A stretch of 64,000 nt of DNA from an uncultured Bacteroidales bacterium (lineage in GTDB: Bacteria; Bacteroidota; Bacteroidia; Bacteroidales; FEN-979). The notes beneath the pieces were generated by a model, which was not told the origin of the DNA, searched no databases, and worked only from the letters and a program-made list of their open reading frames with translations. The stretch spans positions 143,145 through 207,144 of the forward strand of contig CAJBYO010000085.1 in assembly GCA_903959905.1 (NCBI GenBank). The letters run 5' to 3'. Shown piece by piece: positions 52,529 through 60,900 of the stretch (position 1 is its first letter; each line of letters opens with the position of its first letter). The position numbers were made by a program, and so were the translations under genes.

Positions 52529-53875
52529 ATGGCAAAAAAGATCTCCATATTAATCGTTGACGATGAAGAATCCGTCAGGGAATCCCTTTACAGCTGGTTC
52601 ATTGAAGACGGCTACCGTGTTGAATGTGCTGAAAATGCCAAGAAAGCGCTGACGATCCTTGAATCCGACCAGTTTGATATTGTTTTGGCAGATATAAAGA
52701 TGCCCGGGATGGACGGGCTGGAAATGCTTCGCAGAATCAAGGCCCATAAGCAGGATTCAATCGTAATTGTGATGACCGCTTTTGCTACCGTCGACACTGC
52801 TGTGAAAGCCCTGAAGGACGGCGCGTACGACTACGTTACCAAACCCTTTGATCCTGATGACCTCACCCATCTGATCAGGAATGCAACCATGCAGATCTCC
52901 CTTTCCGAAGAAAACGAATCACTCAAAAGTAAGGTGGTTTCGCTTGAGCATGTTGAAGACCTGATTGGCACCAGCGATGCCATGAAGCATGTACTGAAGG
53001 AGGTTGAAAGTGTGGCTCAAACCAATTCCTCTGTCATCATCACAGGTGAAAGCGGAACAGGTAAAGAACTTGTTGCCCGCGCCATACATGCCAATTCACC
53101 CCGAAAATTCTTCCCGTTTGTAAGCGTTCATTGCGGTGCCCTCACGGAAAGCCTGCTTGAAAGCGAACTGTTCGGGCACGAAAAGGGAGCCTTCACAGGT
53201 GCCATGTACAACAGGAAGGGAAGGTTTGAAATGGCCGACAGCGGATCAATTTTCCTTGATGAAATTGCCACCATCTCTACCAAAATGCAGGTGGAACTGC
53301 TTCGCGTACTTGAAACCAAGTCGTTTATCAGGGTTGGCGGCAACAAGGAAATCACCTCCGACTTCAGGGTGATCTGCGCCACCAACAAGGACCTGAAGAG
53401 CATGGTTGAAAGCGGGTTGTTCAGGGAAGATCTTTTTTACAGGCTGAACGTGGTGAACATCCACATACCGCCTTTACGCAATCGTAAAGCAGACATCCCC
53501 CTGCTGGTTGACTATTTCATTAAAAAATACTGCCTTTCAATGAACAGACAGCAGGTTTCCATTGATCAGGGGGCCTTAAAACGGTTGCAGGATTTTAATT
53601 TCCCGGGAAACATCCGCGAACTGGAGAACATGATTGAAAGAGCGATCGTGATCGGCGACGGTAAGAAAATCGGGCTGAAGGACCTTCCGCTGGAAAAATC
53701 TGTCGTCTCCAGTTCAGCCGAAAGCCTGGATGATTTTGAGAAAACATTCATCATGCAGATCCTCACCAAGTACAACTGGAATATTTCACGAACGGCAAAG
53801 GCCCTGCAGGTTGACAGAGTGACCCTCTACAACAAAATCAAAAAATATGATTTGAAACCTGCAGATCAACAATAA
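52529..53875 (+). CDS. NtrC-family sigma-54-dependent response regulator
   Basis: A 448-residue regulator. The receiver domain has Asp55 (VLADIKMPGMDG). The AAA+ domain has Walker A GESGTGKE (173-180), the sigma-54 contact loop GAFTGA (220-225) and Walker B FLDEIATI. A Fis-type helix-turn-helix is at the C-terminus (ISRTAKALQVDRVTLYNKIKK). It activates sigma-54 promoters after phosphorylation, presumably by the haem kinase just upstream. The sigma-54-like promoter at 46052 with palindromes upstream is the obvious candidate target. Confidence 0.95.
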   Translation: MAKKISILIVDDEESVRESLYSWFIEDGYRVECAENAKKALTILESDQFDIVLADIKMPGMDGLEMLRRIKAHKQDSIVIVMTAFATVDTAVKALKDGAYDYVTKPFDPDDLTHLIRNATMQISLSEENESLKSKVVSLEHVEDLIGTSDAMKHVLKEVESVAQTNSSVIITGESGTGKELVARAIHANSPRKFFPFVSVHCGALTESLLESELFGHEKGAFTGAMYNRKGRFEMADSGSIFLDEIATISTKMQVELLRVLETKSFIRVGGNKEITSDFRVICATNKDLKSMVESGLFREDLFYRLNVVNIHIPPLRNRKADIPLLVDYFIKKYCLSMNRQQVSIDQGALKRLQDFNFPGNIRELENMIERAIVIGDGKKIGLKDLPLEKSVVSSSAESLDDFEKTFIMQILTKYNWNISRTAKALQVDRVTLYNKIKKYDLKPADQQ

Positions 53876-53881
53876 TGTGTG

Positions 53882-54421
53882 ATGAATCTGCAACCAGTCA
53901 CGCTGATCTCTTTCGGATATTTTGAGAAAGATTTCCTTGAGCAAACCGCCGAGGCGGTCAGGCACGAATTCAACTGCCCGGTAAATCTCAGGGAAGGACA
54001 TATTGACCTGAGTGACTATTATGACCCGGCAAGAAGGCAGTACAACGGCAACCTGCTGCTGAAGCAGGTAGATTCCATGTCGCTCCCCGACTCCCGTAAA
54101 ACCCTTGGACTTTTCAATGTTGACCTGTTCATCCCCATCCTTACCTTTATTTTCGGTCAGGCATTTTTAAACGGCCGTTGCGGTATTGCATCTCTTTACC
54201 GCCTGAGCAACGAGCGCTACGGCATGGCCAATGATGATAAACTGATGCTGGAACGATTGAAAAAAGAGGTCATCCATGAACTTGGCCATACTTTCGGGCT
54301 CATCCATTGCCTGGATTCTGCCTGTGTAATGAGATCAAGCACCTACGTGGAAGAAATAGATCAGAAGAATATACATTTATGCAGTGATTGCCGCAACCAG
54401 CTGGCAGGGAACCCTGCTTAA
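53882..54421 (+). CDS. Archaemetzincin family metalloprotease
   Basis: A 179-residue cytoplasmic-looking protein. The zinc motif HELGHTFGLIH gives ligands His132, His136 and His142 and catalytic Glu133. The archaemetzincin signature continues with Cys143, Cys148, Met150 and Cys167-x2-Cys170, the second structural zinc site. Archaemetzincins are rare in bacteria and their substrates are unknown. The ATG at 53882 is preferred to the GTG one codon earlier. It follows the regulator gene by 6 bases, so it is cotranscribed with the two-component system. Confidence 0.9.
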   Translation: MNLQPVTLISFGYFEKDFLEQTAEAVRHEFNCPVNLREGHIDLSDYYDPARRQYNGNLLLKQVDSMSLPDSRKTLGLFNVDLFIPILTFIFGQAFLNGRCGIASLYRLSNERYGMANDDKLMLERLKKEVIHELGHTFGLIHCLDSACVMRSSTYVEEIDQKNIHLCSDCRNQLAGNPA

Positions 54422-54431
54422 CAGTCAGTTG

Positions 54432-56729
54432 TCAATCCACCTTGATTATTTTGCTCACATCAGTTCCTGATTCCTGCTGCAAACATACATAGTAAATACC
54501 GGGACTGAGACTGGCAGTGCTTATCACGAGGGAAAACATGCCCCCCTCAAGCCTGCGGTCGACTGGGATATCAACAGTGTTTCCTACCATTGACACCAGT
54601 TTGATCGTCACATGACCGGGTTTACTGGTGGTGAATGTTATTTTGCAGGACTCTTTTACAGGGTTGGGAAACACTTTCATCCCAGGAATCGCTGCAACCG
54701 CCGGCTGTTCAACTCCCACCGTACGAAGAAACTTCCTGTTGACCACGTAATGCAGAAACTCCCTCGCATCGCTGGTATCAAGGTAATACAGCGGAAAGCT
54801 TAAAAGGATGCTTTTAAAATCACTTCCCATATATTCCAGGCCAACCGGGCGGCCCTTCATTTTTCCATAGGAAGTTGAACCGTCATATTTGGAATCAAAC
54901 CGGTAGATGACATTCGCTTCAGGCGCCGGGGCATACACCTCAATGTTGTATATCTGGCCGGGGAAATTCTTGTCCATGTTTTTTCCGGGATCAATGTTCA
55001 GGGTGTCATATCCGGGTGCCGCCGGGTTGGACCTGAATAGCATACTCTGTATCTTACGGTCGATACTGTCAACCTTGAATACCTTGTGAAAAAGCACTTC
55101 GTCGGGAATGTGTGAAGGATACGGGATGGAACCACCGAGCCACATGCGGCCGGGATAGAAACCGGTATACAGCATATTTCCGCCGTTTTCACTGAAAGCT
55201 TCGAGCCCCAGGTACATTTCTTCAGAAATCATTTCATATTCAAGCGAATTGGACATCCAGAAGATGTTCCGGTAACGTGATAGCACATCAAATCCGGCTC
55301 TTTGTACAGCGTTAACATCCATCCACTTATAAGGAATCGTATCCAGTATTGAATGGTAGAAGGATAAAATGCTGTCGGGAGTGGTTTTGTTGCCTTTCGT
55401 ATTGGCAAGCACCAGGAGGGTGTCGCAGAAATTGAACCGCGCACCGATCACCCGGTTTGAATACGCACTCTCCTCCGTAAGGTCATTCACCGTGGTTACC
55501 ATGTAATGATATGACTTATTAAGCAACCCGGGGGTATCCCGGTATACCGAATCAGTTACGGGGGCAGCAGAGATTTTCCTGAACTCTCCTGTGGCACTGT
55601 CGGCCCTGTAAACGTTGCACCCCTTTACACGTGCATTTTTTGTCGGCTTCCACCACAGTGTAATATCCTGCTTGCCTGATTTCACACGGAGATTCTGCGG
55701 ATAGGGCAACAATTGCTGTTCAGCCAGTGTTGCCAGAGCACCGCCGGTAACCTTCTTCAGGTATGGAATATTGCAATTTCCAATGGTATCAGAAGGAAGG
55801 TGCCAGTTGGGGCTGAACACGATTTCTTCGAAGTAGGCAGATGGAAATCCTTCAAGCCAGTATGGGAAAGAATCAGATCCGCTGTTTGCATAATTCTGGG
55901 GAAAAACAACGGTAAGATCGGTATACCTTGCTGTTGATTCTGCCGCAACAAACCCGGCCCATTCAAAGCCATAATACTGATATACCTTTACCTCGTCGAG
56001 GTTCTGGGGATTGTTGGATATCATGTCCAGGTTCAGCATGTAACGCAGGTCAGTACCTGAGGTCCTGGCCTTTGCAGCTGCATACCTTGAACCGAAAAGT
56101 CCAAGTTCCTCAGCAGCATACAACGTAAACTTGATTGTCGCTTCCGGGGTATAATTGAGCTTTTTCATCACACGTGCAATCTCCAGCGTTGCTGCCACAG
56201 CAGTGCCGTTGTCATTTACACCAGGGGCATTGTGAAAAGGATCCGGTGTGCAATATGAATCCCAGTGCCCGCCAACTGTGTAGATTTCGTTTGGTGCTGA
56301 GGCCCCGCGGAGGGTGCACACTATATTGTATTGCCAGGAACTGTCGGAGTACCCTCCCCAATTAGGAATAACAAGATAAAACGAATCAAGTTTTACATCG
56401 GTGTAGCCGTAGGAAAGGAACTTGTTGACCAATGACATGGCGATCTCTTTCTTATTGTCATTCATTAAAAAACGAGATCCCCATTGCTGCATTTCAAGTA
56501 AGGTGGCCCTGAGGGTGTCAGTGCTGATTGCATTTACCATGGCAAGGATGACAGGGCTGGTCGCACGGCTATGCATTTGTCGGGCATAATCCGTTTCAGA
56601 GAACCTTTTTACAACGGTTGAGGGTTCCGGGTGCTTCTCAACCAGCCTTGCATCGGTTGCCTGGGCCTGGGTCAAAGCCGGTAAAAATGATATAAGTGCG
56701 GCAAGGAGAATAATCGGTAGCGTTTTCAT
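54432..56729 (-). CDS. M28-family metallopeptidase with T9SS domain
   Basis: About 765 residues from ATG 56729, which begins the signal peptide (MKTLPIILLAALISF...TQAQA); the frame runs 32 codons further upstream but is unlikely to be used. The M28 domain spans about 130-370 with metal and catalytic residues in GGHWDSY, GVNDNGTA, AEELGLFGS, LNLDMIS and NWHLPSD, all ligands present. A fibronectin-like stretch, a long beta-rich region and a T9SS sorting domain (VFPNPVKESCKITF to SKIIKVD) follow. It is a secreted zinc aminopeptidase or carboxypeptidase. Confidence 0.88.
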   Translation of the reverse strand: MKTLPIILLAALISFLPALTQAQATDARLVEKHPEPSTVVKRFSETDYARQMHSRATSPVILAMVNAISTDTLRATLLEMQQWGSRFLMNDNKKEIAMSLVNKFLSYGYTDVKLDSFYLVIPNWGGYSDSSWQYNIVCTLRGASAPNEIYTVGGHWDSYCTPDPFHNAPGVNDNGTAVAATLEIARVMKKLNYTPEATIKFTLYAAEELGLFGSRYAAAKARTSGTDLRYMLNLDMISNNPQNLDEVKVYQYYGFEWAGFVAAESTARYTDLTVVFPQNYANSGSDSFPYWLEGFPSAYFEEIVFSPNWHLPSDTIGNCNIPYLKKVTGGALATLAEQQLLPYPQNLRVKSGKQDITLWWKPTKNARVKGCNVYRADSATGEFRKISAAPVTDSVYRDTPGLLNKSYHYMVTTVNDLTEESAYSNRVIGARFNFCDTLLVLANTKGNKTTPDSILSFYHSILDTIPYKWMDVNAVQRAGFDVLSRYRNIFWMSNSLEYEMISEEMYLGLEAFSENGGNMLYTGFYPGRMWLGGSIPYPSHIPDEVLFHKVFKVDSIDRKIQSMLFRSNPAAPGYDTLNIDPGKNMDKNFPGQIYNIEVYAPAPEANVIYRFDSKYDGSTSYGKMKGRPVGLEYMGSDFKSILLSFPLYYLDTSDAREFLHYVVNRKFLRTVGVEQPAVAAIPGMKVFPNPVKESCKITFTTSKPGHVTIKLVSMVGNTVDIPVDRRLEGGMFSLVISTASLSPGIYYVCLQQESGTDVSKIIKVD

Positions 56730-56920
56730 GGTGTCGGATTTTACTGGATAAAACTTCCTGCAATGAGGTAAATACAGGATAAATATATTAAAGGAGTTCC
56801 ATGAAACAGAAATGAAATCTGTCAAACCGGGAAAAATCCGGTGAACGACGGGTAAGTCAGGATAAAAAGTATTTTCCGGTATTGCCGGCCATGTGATTGC
56901 AACTAATTCTTGGCCAGGCG

Positions 56921-57673
56921 TTATTTTTTATCGGAGGAGGCTGAACGGCAGAGCCGGAAACCTATATAACCATACCTGTACAACGGATTTGCACTGTCGC
57001 GGTCTGTGACCCTCAATCCGGATGAATCGTAATACCAGCTACCTCCCCTGATTACACGGTATAAGCCCTCAGGTGGTCCGGTCGGGTTATTAACGGCAGA
57101 TTCCGCGTACCAACCGGACGAATACCAATCTGAGCACCATTCAAACACATTCCCGCTCATGTCATACAAGCCCAGTTCATTGGGCTTCTTTTTTCCAACA
57201 GCATGCGATGTTGAATTTGACGTACCTACATTCCAGGCTACCCGATTATCCTCATTGCTTCCACTGTATTTAAAAGACCGTGAATGAATTCCGCCCCTGG
57301 CTGCATATTCCCATTCCGCCTCTGTTGGCAGCCTGTAATCCAGGTTGGTTTGCGCATTCAGTTTACTGATGAACTGTTGCACATTGAACCAGCTTACTCT
57401 TTCAACCGGACAACTGTCGCAGCCTGCAATATAGCAGCTGATGCTGTCACTTCCCATAACTAACTTCCATTCATGCTGTGTAACCTCATATTTCCCAATA
57501 TAAAAATCATCCAATAGCACAGTATGAACAGGCTTTTCATCTGCACCGCCATTGTTCCATCCCATTCTGAATTCCCCCCCTTCAACCAACACCATATCCG
57601 GGTTATAACCCTGGGCCAGGGTAATGACAGCATAAAGAAACAGTGCCAGCGACAACCGGATTCCAAGCATCAC
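56921..57673 (-). CDS. Exported SUMF1/FGE-fold protein
   Basis: A 250-residue protein with a signal peptide (about 1-21) and one formylglycine-generating-enzyme-type domain: MVLVEGGEFRMG, YEVTQHEW, VERVSWFNVQQF, RLPTEAEWEYAARGG, GNVFEWCSDWY, RVIRGGSWYY and GFRLCRS. Many such proteins in Bacteroidota are not sulfatase activators but serve as binding or structural modules (for example gliding/T9SS lipoproteins of this fold). No sulfatase gene is in the window. The exact role is unknown. Confidence 0.85.
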   Translation of the reverse strand: MMLGIRLSLALFLYAVITLAQGYNPDMVLVEGGEFRMGWNNGGADEKPVHTVLLDDFYIGKYEVTQHEWKLVMGSDSISCYIAGCDSCPVERVSWFNVQQFISKLNAQTNLDYRLPTEAEWEYAARGGIHSRSFKYSGSNEDNRVAWNVGTSNSTSHAVGKKKPNELGLYDMSGNVFEWCSDWYSSGWYAESAVNNPTGPPEGLYRVIRGGSWYYDSSGLRVTDRDSANPLYRYGYIGFRLCRSASSDKK

Positions 57674-57812
57674 AAAAGAAAATTACCTGTTGCAAATATA
57701 ATTCTTCATTAAATCTATAAAACCGTTTATTAAGAGAATATTCTAATCTGTGAAAGCTGCATTTTAACCGCTGTCCCGACTTTTTATAAGGACTGTACAA
57801 ACTGCCAAAAAC

Positions 57813-57882
57813 GAAAGCAACCTGTCTGTGCTCCCAATCCATGTAAATAACGAAGGATCAGTTTCACAAACAGGTTGCTTTC
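57813..57882 (-). terminator. Possible terminator of the giant surface-protein gene
   Basis: A 13-base perfect inverted repeat (57813-57825 with 57870-57882) encloses a 44-base loop. Read on the minus strand it lies 28 bases after the stop of the 57910-63660 gene and is followed by GTTTTTGG. The long loop and short T tract make it a weak candidate. Confidence 0.45.
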
Positions 57883-57909
57883 AGATAGAGGCAATCCTGG
57901 TATTGCCGG

Positions 57910-60900
57910 TTATTGTTTGATGATCTTTGCCATACCCGATTCACTTCCGTTCATTACCCTGATAAGGTATACGCCGTGCTGTTTACCCGACAGGTCAAAT
58001 ACCTGCCTGTTTCCAGACACTTCCTTCTTCAGGATCTTCTCTCCGAGTATCCCGTATATTTCAACAGAAACCTTAGAGTCGGCAGCTTCACCGTTAAGTT
58101 CAAGTGTGAAAGTGCTGGTTGTCGGATTTGGATAAACCTTGAAGAATGATTTATCGGCCAATGGTTCAACACCTGTTGTTTCCCCTTCCATTTTCGCGGC
58201 AGGTGGCGAAATGAGGCCGCAGCAGTAGGTACCGGATGTGGTGATATAACCATGGAGATATGAACCTGAATTGGCTTTTGCACCTGGCTTAAACAGGATA
58301 CTCTGACCTGCAATCATGGTCACACTTCCACCGCTCTGAACAGTGAACTGGGTGCCGTTACCGGCAACTATTATAGACTGTGTTGCATTGTAGCACCTGC
58401 TATCACCGGTTGGTACCGTAATGTTGTTGAGCGGCAACTGGGCCACAAGCGGATTCACCTGTGTAACAGTTACAGAAACGCTTGAAGTTGCATGGAACAC
58501 TCCGTCAAAAGCCTCTACATAGTATACGGTGTTGACCAGCGGTTGATCAACAGGATTCTGAAGGGTTGATGTAAACCCGGCAGGTACAGACGACCATGAG
58601 AAAGCGATTCCCTGTGAATTACTTACATCGGCATGGAGCTGAACGGCATCTCCGTTACAGATTGTTCCCGGTGCTGAGGTAGCCGTTACATGCAGGCCAA
58701 TGATTTCAGACAATGCTGAAATGCCATTCTGTGCAAACAACCCGGTTGAGTTGGGATATGTGAAATCATAGATGACATCAACAGGATTAGCATCCCCTTT
58801 CACAACGGAACAGAGTTTCCAGATAATCGGCTCACCCACGGCAAAGCCATCCTTCACTGGTGTGGCCGGATTATCACCGTAAGCGATCATGATCTTGTCG
58901 GTGGACCCGTCGAGTTCAGCGAGTCCGGCGCATGCCTGCGTACCGCTTGCATCCGAATAGAACACGCCAAGCACGTCACCTGCGTAAAGATTCTGCAGGT
59001 CATGCGGAATGGTGATATAATGCTTGAGGTTCGTCGGAATGGGCATCCAGTGCGGGCAATCATGTACCCTGTAATCCTCAACTTCTCCATTAACTGCGAG
59101 GCCGTAATAGTTGAGTCCTCCGATGGTATTGAACCTGAACCTGGCATAGGTTTTACCCTGTACCGCAGTTGTCGGGATCATAAAAGTCAGCGTATTTACA
59201 CCCGGAACAAGAGGCTGATTTACAAACATTTGCTCGCCGGTATCAGCCCAGTCGCCGTCTTTGTTGAAATCCATCCACGCATTCAGGAAGCCTGCAATTG
59301 AAGCGGTAACTTTTATCGTGGCGGGCATGCCAACATACATGGTGCCGACAAATTGAACGCCGTCCTCATCAGGACTCGTTAATATGTCATCGCCCGTAGC
59401 CGGCGTATTTGGCTGGCCATCAGTCTCAGAATCAATCAATGCACCAAGCCTGATATTAGCACAAACAATGTGACGCGCCCCGTTGCTTGCGAGCAGTGTC
59501 GGATAGTTGAACCCTACGAGTGGCATATCAGGTACATCGCCGAAATCAAGCTCTTCGCCCTGGCAACATTCGTTGATAAACACAGGATAATCCTCAACTT
59601 CACCATCGTTTGCAAGACCGTTGAACGGTATGGTTCCGTTTGCAGTGTGGAACCGGAACCTTGCATAGGATTGACCCATTGTTGCAGTAGCGGGAACAGT
59701 AATTGTAAATGTATTTGGGCCCAGTATCACAGGCTGGTTAATTAATATCTGTTCTCCGGGTCCAATCCAGGTTCCATTAATATTATAGTCAATCCAGGCA
59801 TCCACATAACCGTTTACTGAAGCCTGAACGGTGACTAAAAATGAGCTGCCAATCTGAATGATTGGCGGTATGGTAACACCATCCTCGTCGTCGGATGTGT
59901 TGATATCGTCGCCACTTGCCGGAATGTTTGGTTGTCCGTTAGGCTCAGCATCAATCAAGATTCCCATGCGCACACCAGGCACGATGTTGTGCCTTGCCCC
60001 GTTGGGCAGAAGCGTCTGGTAATTGAAAGCACTTCCGGGAATATCAGGTGCATCACCGAAGTCGAGCCCCTGGGAAGGAGCACAATGCCGCACATTGATG
60101 CAACGTACCCCGGCTGTATCGGTACAGCCATAAACATTACCCACAACAACCGAAATCTGGTGATTACCAAGCACTGCAGACGAGAATGGGAAGGTGGGCC
60201 CCACACCTATCGGAGTGCCGTAGTTTCCGTTGTCAAACCACTGTATCAGCGGATAGGCACTGGCGTATGTATTGAATGGTGCCACCCAGTTAAGCGGAAG
60301 CGGGATATACATCTGTATGGAGGCTGTGTCGCAAATACTGTCGCAACCGTAAGGGAAGAGACTCAGGTCAGGTAACGGGAAGATCATGGCCGCTGTCGTA
60401 GAGCCTTCACAACCCGACACTTTATCTGTTATTGTTACACTGTAGACCCCGTTTGTTGACACCGTAATAACCGGTGTCGTTTTTCCGTTGCTCCACTGGT
60501 AATGATACTGTGCCGGATTGTTCGGGGTGGGAACCAGCGTATATGAGGGCCCTTCACAACCGCTTACGAAAGGAACAGTCACAGTAGGAGTCTCATAAAA
60601 TGTCACACACAGGGTGTCATAATTCTCACATCCCGTCACAACATCCTGGACATGTACAATAAATGCACATGTATAAGGCAAAACAAGCGGAACAGTCAGT
60701 GTTGCTGTAGTATAAAAACTTGCATTGCTGTTGTTGGGACTGAACGTCGCCCCAGCAGGATTGCTCGACCATGAATAGGTATAGTTGGCGTTATAGTACG
60801 ACGACATGTTCAGGGTAGTTACCCCGCCGCCGGTTGTACAGATAATGCCATCACCAGTAATTTTTGCAATAGGCCGCGCCTTTTTGTATATATAGATCTT

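Noticed and set aside
56921..57673. Sulfatase-activating formylglycine-generating enzyme
   Set aside because: Only the fold is clear; the active-site cysteine pair was not confirmed and no sulfatase is encoded nearby.
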